Of a DNA stretch of 64,000 nt, positions 12,401-27,400 are shown piece by piece. Position numbers and translations under genes: made by a program. Position 1 is the first letter of the stretch. Every line of letters begins with the position of its first letter. The notes beneath the pieces are model-generated. The model was given only the letters and a program-made list of their open reading frames with translations, was not told the DNA's origin and ran no database searches. The stretch spans positions 6,803,283-6,867,282 of the forward strand of contig NC_049982.1 of NCBI RefSeq assembly GCF_000003815.2, read 5' to 3'. Source of the stretch: Branchiostoma floridae. Its lineage: Eukaryota > Chordata > Leptocardii > Amphioxiformes > Branchiostomatidae.

Positions 12401-15400
12401 CTACTACTGCTGCTACTGATTCACTGTTTACAACTCCATGTACCATGACATTATCCTATCAAACTGATTAGTAAATAAACAATACGTTTTCAGAAAACCC
12501 ATCCTTGAAATCATCAGAAAATAGTCCATCCTATCTCAGTAAGACTACCTACGAGGAAACAATTTACTTGACTGTCAAAGACAAGGTTTTTTTTAGGACA
12601 AAGGACCAAGCCAGAGGGAGGTTAGGTAGTGGCAGATCTGAGTTACAGTGGGCCACATGGTTTCGATCAGGGAATGCCATCATCAGGACATGGCATCTCA
12701 GGTATGTAGCAGGTTTTTTGTAGGTCCTTCCCCTAAAGTTTTTATCTCAAATAGGCCCTGATATCAGAACAGACAGATGCCTGGGTGACTGGTGGGTGCT
12801 TAGCAAAGCTGAGGCAGCTCTGTCTGAGAAAGGGAAAAAAAGTTGTTGTTTCAGCACTGCACAGTGGCATGAGTAAGGAAGTTTACCTATGAAAGGTAAT
12901 TTGCTTGCATACTTTAGAAACATAATTTTCCAAATGATTTGTTATTCATGTCAACTCAATTGAACATTCCTTCAATGCAGTTATTTTTGGAAACAGAGAT
13001 GAATAAATTTTTTTCTTCCTCTGTGATTTACCTCAAGCTGATAAACTGCTTTAATTATCTGGTGCTGTTCTTCACTTAAGGTCTTTTTATCAAGAGTGAT
13101 GTAGTAGTTGCTCTTACCCCTGCAGCAGTAAATGTCTGTTACACTGTAAACCTTTTCCACCACTTCATCAAATGTTGCCCATCCGTTTCTACAAGGCTTC
13201 TAGAGCTGTACATACTGTTTTCACACATTTCCATTGTTTCAACCAACCGTGAGATATACCTCCTTTGACAAATTTCACAGGTCTTTGCATTTCATATCTT
13301 TCCAAAAGTTCACAAAACTTGCAGTGAGGGACACCAACTTTTGCTGTAACTTGTGACCTACTGAACCAAAGTGAAATGTTGATGGCAACAAGTGTAATCA
13401 GGCATCAGGATATTTACTTCACTTCTAAATCATGTGTCCAGACTACTGTAAGTCTATCTCCCTTCTATAAACTCTGCCAACCGCCACTGGGTCAGTTGTT
13501 TACTGTTTAGTAAATACAGCGTCAAACAAGGAACTTTTCTTCTTCTCCTTGCAGTTGAAATATGGTTCCAACACAGCAAGGATGTGATGGTAAAGGCAAC
13601 GTTATACTCAAAGTTACCACAATACAAGGAAAAATAAGTTGTTCTTTCATACGTTTTGAAAGAGCATTGCACAAAAACAAGGAATGCACAAGGTGGGAAG
13701 GAAGAAAAAGGGAACTGAAGTCAACAGGTACTTCTGCTTGTCACGTTTTCCCAGGGGCAGTGCAGCGACTGACAAAGAAAAGGAGGCCCTGTGTTGAAAA
13801 TACCACCTTACAAAGTGGAAAGTTGTTGACATTTTCTGGGTCTTGGACAGCATTTTGCACTATGTACCCATAACATTCTGGCGGCGGGTTTATGAAACAT
13901 GCCGCGAATAGCGCACTAACTTCCCCCTGGTCACCTAGCAGAGGTGTCCCTGTCCAACAGGGTGGTAAGCAGGGTTCTGATTGGTTGAGGGGGATGACTG
14001 AGTTCTGCATGACTGCAGCTTGTCTGTCAAACCTGTCAATCATCAGGGACTACCCTGCTAGACACATGCCATCACCTGGAGCAGCCATGGTTTAAAACCC
14101 TGGTGCCACAGCGTTTGGGGGAAAATGCTTCTTTGTCTTGGCATGAGCTCAAAAATCCTGGCAAGTTTGTGATGGCAGAGACAAGCTAGGGAGAGACAAG
14201 ACCTTCTAGAACAATCCTTGGGAGGAGGTAGGGTGACTCTGGTATCAGCTGTGACATTTTGTTTGAGCAGGGGGACATGTCTACAACATAAATCTTCAGA
14301 GGGTCACTTGTTGTATATGCCATGTAAGGGACAAGACTTGCACCTGTGTTTAAATCCAAGGCAAGAGATGGTTGACATTCAGGCAAACTTTTTGAAGATT
14401 CATAGCCCCTTTCCTTCAAGGTGATGACCTCATAGAGAGACTCAGGATTGAGCAGGCAAATCTCTCATTAATAGTTCAATAAAAATTGCAATGACAAAAA
14501 AGTGTATTTTTATGAGGTCATACAACTCCAATTTCAGTCTGCCTCTAGTGGATAGGGGGTATTAGCAAGAGGAGGAAACGACTACAACAACTTTCATGAG
14601 AAGAAGAAAAAGGAAAGAGGACTTACTCATGAGTTGTCTGGCCGGCATGTAGGCGTGGATGTCCATGGGAGAGAAGATCTCGCTGTGAATGACCTGCTTG
14701 TCTTCCCCGGAGATCTTGTGGCAGGAGTGGATCGAGTTGGTCTGCCAGTCCGTCCAGTATATCGTGTCCCCGTACAGCGTCAGCGCGAAGGGGTGAGGTA
14801 GAGAGCCTTCCACGACCGCGCGTCGCTCCGACCCGTCGAAGTTGGCGTAGTGGATCAGCTGGAGCTTCGCGTCCGCCCAGTACAGCCGCAGCTCGGCGTA
14901 GTCTAACGTCAGGCCGTTCGGCCAATAGATGTTGTCGTCGACAACGACCCTCCTCCCTGTCCCGTCCATCCCCGCCCGCTCGATCTTCGGCACCTCCCCC
15001 CAGTCTGTCCAAAACATAAACCTGCACAGAGAGGAACAGACAAAATCAATGTCACTTTGATATCTTCAGACATGAGACAATGCCAGCACCTCTGATATTT
15101 GATGCAGACATTTTGTACACAGGATATACAAGTGAGGTAAACATGAGCGCTAAGAACTGAAGCATTTTGAAGCACTCTTTTACTATTTCAACAACAGATT
15201 GTCTAAATACCATACAGGTAATATTTCCAATCACAGGTGTACCAAATCAGTTTTGATACTGTGAGAATACAATTTTACATTGCCAACATTTTGCCAATTG
15301 ACCATAGATGATATATTGTCTGTAAAGAGTGGAATTCAAGTTAAGGCAGCAAATAGTTTGCGTACACGAACTACGATTGATTAGCTGTCACCCTAGCGCG

Positions 15401-18400
15401 TTTAATTTGACTGATTTTGTGATTTATTGCCAGATTTATTGAATCAGTGCCACGCCGCCATATTTACAACACAGCAATACCCTTAGATCCTCATAAATTG
15501 ACTGTAAGCAAGCCCTTTGGACCTTTTCTTCCCCACCTCCTATCACAGCAGCAAAATATTATTGGGGAAATATTGCTCTGTAATGATAACATTGGACAGC
15601 CGCTTTCAAGTAGATGAATGCTCTACTATTCTGATATAGATTATGGATTCCGATTTATAGGGAAGCCAAACTTTCAAGCTTTGTTCTTGATGATTAAAGT
15701 CATTTAGCCGACTCATCAAAATAAACAAAACGTGTCACAACTGTTGGTAAAGACTGGTTTGGGAACAAATCTTAAAGCTCACAATTGTCGTTCGATAAAA
15801 ATAAAAGACAAATGAAGACTATTGTCGGCAAGAAAATTAACGCATCTCTAGCCACCTTTGTCACAACTTGGCAGTCTGAAACAAGCCGGTGCCAGCAAAA
15901 CAATGGCGCGGATGTTGCCACTGTCTTTCCAAACCTGACAATGTCTTCTGTCACTTATGACAGGTGAGACTGTGTCTGTGTCTGCCGCATGCATCCTCTA
16001 CCTTTTAATCCACAATGCTAAACATGATGCTTAATTATCTACCTTAATGACTGTGATTGGGAGAATAATTGTGCATTTTTTGACAGACTGAAGGAAAGCA
16101 GCCCTTTCTGCTGGCTCCACTGAGACTGTAAAGTTACTCTACTAAAACATAACAGAGCCTACAATTTCGCTCAAACTTGATAAGTATTAGAAACACACTG
16201 ATGTGCAGTGTTACTGTGACAAGGTTGTCATCAACAATGTTGATAACCAATTTCTCAGGATACCGTTTAACAACACCTTGAGTTAGATGTGCAAATGTTA
16301 GGTATGACAAGTCACTGAGATTGTAAAGTTTCAGACAAAAACATAACAGAGCCCACAATTTCACTCTATGTGCAAATGTTGTATGACAAGTCATTCAATG
16401 TAATATACCAAGCTGATGCCAAGGGACCAGTGAAGCTGGTGTGTTACACTGAAGGGAAATTATTATCTTTATCTAGAACTTAGAAGGATATGTTTTTTAG
16501 GACGTGGGTCAGTTTGCCAGTTTGCGAACAGCATAAGTCGAGGAGTTGCGGATGAATCTTTATGAAACTAGGTAGGTTGATGCGTGTAGGCAAAATGAAG
16601 AAATTATTAGATTAGGAATCCATTAGCAGTTTTGCACAGTGCTGTGCACCAGCAGAATGTACACTTTTCATTCCTCCTCTTCTGAACATGCTATGGTCGA
16701 GATTTTTAAAATTGTCAAATAGCTCTTGCATTAGCTATGCAATACATACAGATCCAGAAAACGTAAATACACTGCACACTGTTACAGTGCTCAGTTTTCT
16801 ACATCGCTGTGTCTCCCTGACAGCTTAGTAAAACCAAAACATCAGTTCTGTTCAGGCCTCATCTTGGAGATCCTGCCATGGCAAGGAACCAAAGCTTCCG
16901 CCAACCAAAGATCACTTGACCCAGAAATTCCACTTTTCCCACATGGAATCTTCCAGATGCAATCCTGTGCAATCTTCAGGGGCTGATGGATCGTTCTATT
17001 TTTTTCTAGTTGCAGGGATCAACATGAAGTATTGGGAAAAAAACAGCTGACAAGCAGGTGTACCAACAGATTTTATACTAATTTTAGTTCGCTCTTGAAA
17101 TTTCAGTTGTTCTTTTCAATTTACTCCCCAACCTATATTTGAACTGGGGGGAAAAATACTTCTATGCCTATTGGAAAAAGAAATATACCCCATCCCCATA
17201 CCTATTTCTATGGAACAGCCCTTCCATAAAAGGAGTAACTCTACATGTCCACAATGAAATATCCCAGCTGCGGTTTTATTAATTCAAGTTGGGGTATTAT
17301 TGCGCCAGTAGGTACCCAATCTGAGCAATGAGGCTGTTTTATATGCTCAAGGCACCTCATCAAACACAGAACCCCCATTTTACATCCTTTCTAAAACACA
17401 AATGCAATCCCTAAAACATGTCCAAGCTGAGCCGATTTAATGACACCCCTCTCCCCCCAGCCTTTCTTGGTACCTTCCGCCCTGCTGACTAGGTCCAATG
17501 CCAAGGCCATCCATGTTTTCTTCCCATTGACTGTCCGCCCTGGGAGACATCATTACAACACTGCAGCTTCGGCTGAGGCAAACCTTCCTTTACAAGGAAG
17601 TGGGAAATGTTGATAAAGGATTACATTCAACTACTGAGAAGAACTGAGCCAAAGGGTGGACTTTGTCTTTCTTTGGGGCAAAATTGTCCTCCAGGAGTAA
17701 AAGACTTTGCAGCCAGGAAGATATAAAGAATCTCTAAGTTACTTAATGCGTTTTAACTTGCAGTTGGAAAAAGTCAACCAGCAGAGTCTGTGTATACTGT
17801 AATATCTTGAAAAACAATGAAATGATCCTAAAACTTTAGTAAAAGAGAATGATCAAATCTTAATACTTGACAGTATTGACACTATTGACCAAATATACCA
17901 TGTCCAATGCGGCTTTGGTTCAAAATCTAGTGTGTCAAGGTCTCCCCTCTACATGTTTTACCACACCCAATACAGATACAGGAAAAGTTTAGTAAAAGTA
18001 AACATTATAAGTTCTCCGCCCCCCAGCTTCTGGACATGTGCAAGGCTGGGCGGTGCCCTTTGTAACCTTCTAGCACAGAAGTGGCGAGAAGTACGGGCAC
18101 GAGGTTCGGCCACCGCCGCACCTGGGCTTCAAACGGCAGCGTGTTTGCCGACAGAATGGCACCGCGAAGGCAGCAGCACGTTTGCTACAGGAAGGATGCT
18201 ACAGTGAAGAAATGTGCTTCCCACACAGGCTTGTTTGTGCTACAATTAATAAAGGGGGCCACAAGTTGTCAGGTCTTCTCAGTGGTAGGTGGGGAGAGGG
18301 CAACCTTTCCCACAAGAATGCCAAAAATCCTAGAAACGCAAACATGAGGCTGGCAGAATGGAAATGCCATATGCTAGCCAACTACAGACTTCTGGCCTCT

Positions 18401-21400
18401 GAATGCCTCTGTTGTGTTTTGTTTCCCTGCATTTGGCTGATAAGAAACATAACAAGGAAAGCTTCAAATTGCTTCTTAGTTCTTACTACAATGTACAGTG
18501 TGAATGGAAACAACTACGCCACTGACATATTATGACATACTGTAAGCTATATCTCTGTTATATTTCATCTGACCCTACCTCCCTATGACTCTATGAAAAG
18601 TGACCTGCAGGCCAATTTGAGCTTCTCATGAATAAATAAAGGTTCAAACAAAGAAATAAACAAATGAAGAAAGAAAATAACCAAGAAGAAAGGAAGAACA
18701 TCCCGAGGAAATGCAACATGTTGGTAAAAACATTATTAATAGCAGACATTTTGATCAGGAACATCAAGTGCAAAACTTTTCCTTGTTGCAGTCTAGCCTA
18801 GGTTTGTTCTACCTCAATAGGCAAACATGTTGGAAAAAGGACAGACTTTGTCAGCAGGGAGGAAACTGTTTGGAAAAGCAGACATGAACACCAGGTTACG
18901 AATCAGTTCTACTGATGGAACAACAGAAGGTCCACTGTACTCCTGTCCACAATGGACTAGCATGATACTACCCATCTGTGATATTGAAAACGTTCTTACT
19001 GTCAAAACTCAGCAGCATAACTTCATCCTAAAAATGAAAAGCAACATTGAATTTTCAGGAACACTGCTAACAGAAAAAGCAAATAATGAATGTTTGAGTC
19101 AAACAAAAAGTTTCTTTGAAGAAGGCTGCAATCTTTTTGAATATTTTTGATACTTTATATTTAAGATACAAAGAATGCCAACCACATAAGGCCAAAATAA
19201 TTTGCATTACGGAAAATATCATACATGTGATCAGTAATTCACATTACAATCTCACTGAGTCAGAACTCAAGTTCAAGCAGAAGTACAAAAAACAGAATTG
19301 GTAGCTTCAAGTTGGTACATTCCTGCTACATTATTGAGCCCTTTGTATCTGCTTTCAGCCTGCCAGGATACATTACACGCAGCTGCAGGGACCTTGGAAG
19401 CTTCCACAGTATAGGAGGGGGAGGGAAGGTCATATTTTTTCCCTCCCACAATGACTTTCCTGATTAGCCATCAATCTGTGTTCCGGGACAAACCACGAAG
19501 AATTGTAGGGAGTGTAGTCTTCAAAAGTAAGAAAAAACAGAAAAATTTGGCATATAAAATTGGCTCCCCGAACAAAACTTGCTAACAAACTTCGCTAGCT
19601 ACCCGGTCCTGTCTGGCCCCCAGGGTATCTTCAACTCAGAGTCAAATACCATTTTTTCAAAATCTAAGTTCCAACTAAATGCAGTAATAATATCATGAAG
19701 GACATGTAAAATGTTTTTACTGCCAGCTGTATGTGCAAGCATCCTCCAAATGACAACCTGTTTCTAAAATATCTTTGTCAGAAGTTTGTGACACTTTATT
19801 CCTTCATTAGGCCACACCAATTTAATTTCTTGGTTCACGGATTTTTTCATAAAAAATATGGAGCGAGAGGGCGAAATAAAAATAAAAATAAAAACTGTAA
19901 AATGGTTGGGGTAAAGGTAACGGCTAATCCAAAACATAAAGAAAAAAAGTTTTCAGCTTGAAAAAAGTACAAAAACACTATTATTGTACAGTAACAGCAC
20001 CTGTACCCATACTTTAAGGAGCTTATAATATAAAGGCCAATTTGCTACACCAGAAAGCTGGTGAATGGTTTCATTAATGGTGAAAATGTGCTGAGTGGTA
20101 ATTTTTATTTTTATTTTTTTTTCCAAAAAATAGGAGCGAGCGAATCCGTGAACCAAGAAATTAAATTGGTGTGGCCTTATCTCCATAAATCTGAATCAGT
20201 TCATATTTTTGTGGCATTTCCAGCCTGTACAAATGTCCTTTCTTCTGAGAGTCAAGTATTGGCATATCACTACAGTAACAAGCAACCCTCAGCTGTTGTT
20301 ACAGTCTGCCAGCTCATATTTTCAGGGCAGTTCCAGCCTGTACGTAAATCCTTTCATCAGTTGTTGTTATATAGTCTATCAGGTCATACTTTCAGTACAT
20401 TTTCCCCTCAGTATATCAACCCCCTCCTCTGATTCTGAGAGTCGGGTATTAGCATTTCACTACAGTAACCATCAACCACCAGCTGTTGTGGTAGTGTTAA
20501 AGTCTATCAGTATCAGCTCATACTTTCAGGGCATTTCTCTCCTGTATATCAACCCCTCTCCTGTGATTCTGAGAGTTCACTACAGTAACCACCAGCTGTT
20601 GTGGTAGTCTCTCAGCTCATATTTTCAGTGCATAGTAAAATGTCTCATCAGCTGTTGTTAACTCTATCAGCTCATACTTTCAGGGCATTTCTCTCCTGTA
20701 TATCAACCCTGTCCTCTGATTCTAAAGAGTCAGGCATTAGCATTTCACTGCAATAACCAGTAACCATCAGCTGTTGTTTTAGTCTGTCAGCTCATATTTT
20801 CAGGGCAGTTCCAGCCTGTACATAAACCCTCTCATCAGTTGTAGTTTAACTTATAGCTCATACTTTCAGGACATTTCTCCCCTGTATATCAACCCTCCCT
20901 TGTGATTCTGCGAGTCAGGTATTAGCATTTCACTACAGTAACCAGGCGTGAAATGGGGCCTGACAGGCCCACTGCCATCCTAGGGGAGGTCAGCCACAGG
21001 AGGACCAGGAATCCGACTGCCAAGTCCGTCAAGAGGAGGTACAAAGGCGCCGCCGGCGCCCACTGGGGCTCCTGTGTTGCACCTCTTTATACATTATGAT
21101 GAAGACCATCATTTACTGGGGGACAGAAATGCATTCTCGCAGCCACACTTTGACCCTGAAGCATCATGGAACCTTTCGTTTGCGGTGTTCTGTTACCTGT
21201 GTTTATTCTGACAGCTCTGGGGGAGAGTTTCAAACTGCGTTTCTTTCTTCATACAAAATTATGTTGCCCAACAGCACACATCCGATGCTTTGATAATATG
21301 AAGTTTGAAAAGTAGAAAACCCAATTGTTGTTGTTTTTTTCTTCATATAAAAGTAATGCTGCATCAACAATTTTTGTACTTTGATATTGGTTATAAATGA

Positions 21401-24400
21401 CCAACAGTCATCATCATCATCATCATCATTACCATTTTCAACATCATCACCCATGCCCATGGAACTTGGAAGGATGTCATAACAATCTGTTTTGAACATC
21501 AAGCACCATATATACAGCTCATGACGCACCTTAAACTTTCAGTTCAGTAAACTTTCATTGATCATAAAAGTTTGAAACCACAAAATCTCCAAACATCCAT
21601 GTGGGGGGTGAGGGGAGAGGCTGAATACCCAGGTCAGTGTTAATTAGGCCAGCAGGATAACCTGACAATGGCCGACAGTTCAGGTTCGTGGGAAAGGTGA
21701 CGCAGGCATTGTTACCAGGGCCGTGCATTTCCCTAAAGAGCTGTTCGAACTCAACTGCTCCAGGGTACTTAGGTTCAAGGCCCGGTCGTACATTGCAAGC
21801 CGATTTGGAATCTAATATTAATTGATGGGTATTTCAAAAACTGGTACAGCATACAGAGATATAATATCATATATGTGACCTCTGGCTAGTACTAATTTCA
21901 GTGACATTGCCTCATAAGTCAAATGTACATTTATATATTATATGAATTTATTGAGAACTTATTATACTGTCTGCATTCCAAGGATTTAAGAGACATGGAA
22001 TAAATAAAATCTAAAAAGGACAAGTCTGCTAGTTTTGGTCAAAATGTTGAGCTTTCTACCAAACTGTTTGTATAATCTAAAGTAAAGGAGACAGTGAAAC
22101 CATTGGGGACAGTCTGTTTACAGGGTGTGTGGAATAGTCACTCAAGTGTATCCCTCAACCAGACTTGCATTCGTTCAACAGTTTCTATCTGTAAGCAACA
22201 TATTTGTTTATAAAGTTTAAAAACAACACTCATCTTTTGTCTTCTGGTATCTCCAGTATGTTTCAATATAGATTGGATCAGCCAACCATAGGCCTTCCAC
22301 TGCCCCACTCTTTAATAATAGTACACAAATTGCAAAGCCTCCAAATTGCTGCCAGTGTGTTCCTGAAACCCCACTAAACATCCCCCCACTAAACAAGACT
22401 GACAGTGTATCCCTGATGCGTCAGACCAGCTCATGGCCCTGCCTGAAACGTTGCTGGCCACATGTTTCGCACCATAACTTGGCCGCCATTCAGCCGTCCC
22501 CCCTGGCCGTAATGCCTTCTCACGTTCCCAATAAGCTACCAGAGAATATGGAGCTTTATGACAAACTTTGTCTCACCTTTCAAAGGTTTCATTAAAGACT
22601 ATTTTGATAAGGGAGTCAGGAGTGATAACAGCTGGACAACATACAGGTGCAACGTATTACCTCAGGGGGCGGCAGCGCCTTTGTAGTGGGGATATATGGG
22701 GGTCCAGGGGGCACCAGTAAAGGTCCCTAACCTTTGGGTTTGGCAGTGATAATTCAAGTACAGGGGGAGGTCAGGGGTCAGCGTCTAGAGAAGATGTGGA
22801 GTGGCCACCTGGACCAGCAGAAAGGGACTGCTGCCTGTCTGTGATGGGTGTGTGAAAGGACTTTTCAGTTTTCCGCTGGTCTAATCCGTGTTTTTATTCA
22901 TGGGGAAGTGACCCCAAACTTTTGCTTTGATCCCCTCAGTCTGCGTAAGTTTCTTGTAAATATACAACCGCCGCGGACTGTTTAACCAAGCTGAAACGTC
23001 TCAGCCCTGGAAGTTTTACAGGGCCAGACTTTTACAGCTTGCGAAGTTGCGTGTACGAAATGTCAGTAGAAATTGAAGTAAGCTGACAACATTAGGGCCA
23101 TATTCACTGTGCTACGTGAGACACTGACCTTCACCCGTTCCTGTTTATGCCTTGCATGCTGTTGGCCAATTTTTTTTTGCTTCGAAATGGAATTCTGGGT
23201 CATTGTCCTTGTCTGGTGCCACGAACATTCAGAGAATGGCGCCAAACCTTGTCCAAAAAGGCGCCAAGCTACTTCTTCACTGGTGCAACAACATCACGAT
23301 AAACTGATTGTGTTTGGGAGTGGTGGCTGCATAAATTTACATTGCAATGATGTTAGACTGGCATATCAAAGGGTGATGACAAGGTTTTCGTGATTACATT
23401 ACTTCTGTGTAAGAGATAAATTGTAGTATGGTGTGTTCTTCTCTTTCGCTAGCACTACTACTTGTGCCTACGCTGTTATAGCAATGCGAGTTTATCTTGC
23501 TCACAGCTCAACAGGTGTGATGGAAAGTTATGAGTTTATTTTTCAACCAAATAGGACATTCTGAGCCCAAGATCAACTTTCTGTGACACAAAAAACTTCA
23601 GACTGAAATGCAAGGAATTGTTGGAAAACATAACAGCACTGAGAATTGTTGTTTATAGGTAGCAGAGTACAGGACTGAATGCTCAACGATAATCTTTTTT
23701 CTGTGTAAATTAGCACCTACCCCATTTCTTCTGTTTCGACCACTTCCAACCTATTTAGCAAATATCCAAGTCCACCTTTCCTAGTACTGTTTAACTTTAA
23801 GTGGTACTGCCCTTAGCAACAAGATAATTGTTTGAACACGACGTCTCAGGCTCAAAGAAGGTCAGTCTTAAGACGCTGCCAAGAATCCCTTGGACTTGAC
23901 ATTGGTCTTTCCAAGAACTTTAAGGGATTGACTTAACAAGGATGCGTCTCCACTCCTTTAAAGAGGGCACGACACCCAGACACGGTGGAGACACACCTAA
24001 ACCCTGACTACTCCTTCCCAAGTCTCCTTCTCCTGACACAGATAAAAGCCTTGATTTTAACCAGGTTTTTCCTTTAGTGCCAGATAGCTTTTAGTGTTGG
24101 GGCTTGTGGCTTGAGTTAGAGACAGATCCAGACCAGATAGAGCGTGGCACATCAGGGATGGGCGATGGGAAGGATTGCAGGAATAACTCTTGTGTGGAAG
24201 TTTCTCCTGGATGAATTTCCAAGCTATGTTTTTCCTGAATAACTTACGATTCCTGTATGTGTGACAGGACTCGTAATAGTTCTGATTCATATTGAAGCTT
24301 GCAGAGCTATTCTGTTAGCTTATAACCATTGAAAGGTATTTTTTCAGTTATCTCAAATTCAAAATTTTCTTCTTGGAGTTGAATGTAGCACAGCTACTTC

Positions 24401-27400
24401 TGGTGATGTAAGAAGAGGAATGGCTCTGGCATCCATGGAAGTTCACCACTGATCAATGTGGTATCGTGGAATGAACCATTAGAACACACATCAAAATATA
24501 GTATATATAATGTCTCTTTATGTTTGAGTTTATAAGCAGTACACTCACCCTCTCGCTGGATCCAGTGCTATCGCCCTGGGCTGGTCCAACTCCTCCCAGA
24601 ATAGAACTTTCCGTGACGTCCCATCAAGGTTACTCACTTCGATCCTATTGGTCTCCGAGTCTGTCCAGTACAGTTTTCTACCTATCCAATCGCACGCCAA
24701 TCCGTCCGGGGATACCAACCCCGTGGAAATCACGTCCGTCACGATCCCGGAACCGTTCGTGTAAATCATTTTGATCATCTCCAGACTGACGTCGGTCCAG
24801 TATATTACATTTTGATCGTAGATGAAGTCTAACGCGGCCGCATCCTCCAGATTACTGACCACAACAGTACTGTTATGTCCTCTCCCCGGCCCAGCGTCTA
24901 TAATTCGAACGTCTCTTCTGTTCGCAAATAAAAGTCTTGGATTTGGAAGCGCAACTGGAAAGGAAAAGAGAAAAGACATTGTTAGGTTCCATATTTCTGT
25001 ACAAGTCTATCATTGTCAATCATTGTCGGGCACTTAGGGAAACTAACAAGGAAGGTATACAAAAAGCATCAAAATCTTTAATTTAAAATGACAAATGCTT
25101 ATCAGAACACAAGCAGACAAAGTTAAGTAATTTTAACCTGCTTCAGAAAAAAATAAGGAAGCTTATTTTTCAAGATGTCACCATACCCTGATAACTGAGT
25201 AGTTATAGTAAGAACAAACAGCAGTATAACTTTTGGTAAACTATTATTAGTATTAGGCTTTTCCATCTGTAAGTATCCATAAATAAAACAAAACTTATTG
25301 ACAAATTCATCAAAATTTAAAGGCGATAACAAATACTTCAATAGAATTGATAGCTTCATTAAAATTTGAAGGGAGTAACAAATACATCAATAGAATTGAA
25401 AGTTTCATCAAAATTTAAAGGGGATAACAAATACTTCAACAGAAAGAAATTAAATCATTGTCATCGTATATGGAGAATCCTAATAACTAAATTTTCTCCC
25501 ACCCCTGCTCAACTTCCCCAGTGGACCAGTCCGTGAGTAAGTGACATGATTGACAAGGGATGACAATAGAAAGCAAAGCAGTTGCTGCAATGAAATCAAA
25601 GGGAAAAAAATTTTCTCCCACCCCTGCTCAACTTCCCCAATGGACCAGTCTGTGAGTAAGTGACATGATTGACAGGGGGTGACGTCAGTGCCCCAGGCTG
25701 CGCAGGTGAGTCCTGTCACTACCACCCTGTGTAACCCTACCCCTGCCCAGGCTCCCCCGGGCCCTACCTGCCTCCATCCCACTGTAAACAAACCTGCTCT
25801 GTTATGTCTAAGGGGAAATGTGCCCTTCCTTCTCAACAGTGTGAAGACTCACTCACATGCACTGCATCAAACACACATTGGGGAGGGATCTGTGCTTCCT
25901 ACAGTACACAGGGCAGCTACACAAAGGACTCCAGGTCTTTACCATCGCTCTTAAAACAAACACACCATTCTTGAAAGAACTAAAAACACAGGAGACAGGC
26001 AATAACAAGATTTTAGCCCGAGCTTTGGCCGAAGTAGTGTAAATCTCAATACAAACTTGGTTTGCTCACTACTATTAATAGTATTATTTGTAGTACTAAT
26101 GATTATTAGACTTTATTTTGGTTTTCTGAAAAGAAAACTCAAGAACTTTGTAAACAAATACAACTGCCTTAAACTTCTTTTCAAGCAATGGAAAAATAAA
26201 GGTTAAAATTAAATTTGGCCAAAGGACCTTTCAAACATATATTCAGCCATTCATTGTGAGAGTTAGTTTTCTCCTTGGGAAACTGGCACATCAGCAGAAT
26301 GTGTATACAAAATAACCCCAGCATTGAAATTTCTGTCAACCCAACAGAAGTCTGTGTTTAAAACATGGCATAACAAACAGGCTCTGTTGTTTGCAGGGCT
26401 TGGGCAGTACGGAACGGACTATAGGCTGGGAGATCTCAGACGTCTTGACTTGTTACTTGTGGTTTTCCTCCAGTCTTAAATCCACAAACATCTTAGACAC
26501 ATGCTGCTCGCTAACAAGGAGAAAGGCATCAAACATTTATCATATCTGTTTCCTTTTACTTCAAAGCATGCAGGTAAGACTCACTAAGACTCAAGTCTAT
26601 CTGAAAAACAGTTCTGAACTGCATGAAAAATGTGACATCTACTTCCTTCTTCTCTTGTTATACGTTTTGCAATTTGGTTTTGTAGTGGTCTTTACTCTCA
26701 GTACTTTAATTCTGATGACACAGAAGTTCTGACAACACTTTCCATCTGATTTGACTCATGTCCACCCCCACAAAATTACCTTAAATTGTGGCAGACAAAA
26801 GACCACATTGTGCGCAGGTACTAGGCAAAGTGATCCCTCATTTCTCCTGAACTATGGGGGAGAGATTTTTTGATAAACCCCAAACTGGAGTGACTACTAT
26901 TGAATCCGCCAGGCATTCCTGAACCACTGGCTCTCACACGGCTCCCCTAATGGCCTATTTCCGATTGTTTGCAATGAAGACGTTGGCTGGTTTGGAACAA
27001 AGATGAAATGGCACGACTTTTCCCAGGGCCAGAAGCGGCACAATGCGCTCCTTTCCCCGCCTGTCAAATGACATTTGCACAACAAGGGGCTCACTGCCAC
27101 ACGGGGCAGCCAAAAAGGCTGCCGCAGAAGGTGAAAGAAAGGGGGGCAATGCTTTCATTCCATCTCATTAGCAATGTGTGACAACCAAATCTTGGTAGTT
27201 CAGGTGGCTGGAGCTGCCCGCGGTACACTTCCCTTCCGAACAATGCTGTTTGGGATCTTCATTTTTCACTGTGGCGGGCATAGGGAGCCGAAAGGGCCAG
27301 CGGGCTCGGCAAACACATTCATATTTATGGCACAAAGGAAAGTGGGTACACGCTGATAGCAGTTGTGTGTCACAGAACAAATGAGGTATATAATAGATGT

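Larger units (their letters stand above)
15022..24548 (-). other. LRP5/6 intron 2
   Basis: About 9.5 kb. It contains the fold-back element at 19808-20179, the degenerate tandem array at 20215-20945, a GC-rich patch at about 20945-21075 and a CAT run at 21410-21428. Otherwise unrecognised non-coding sequence. Confidence 0.8.
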
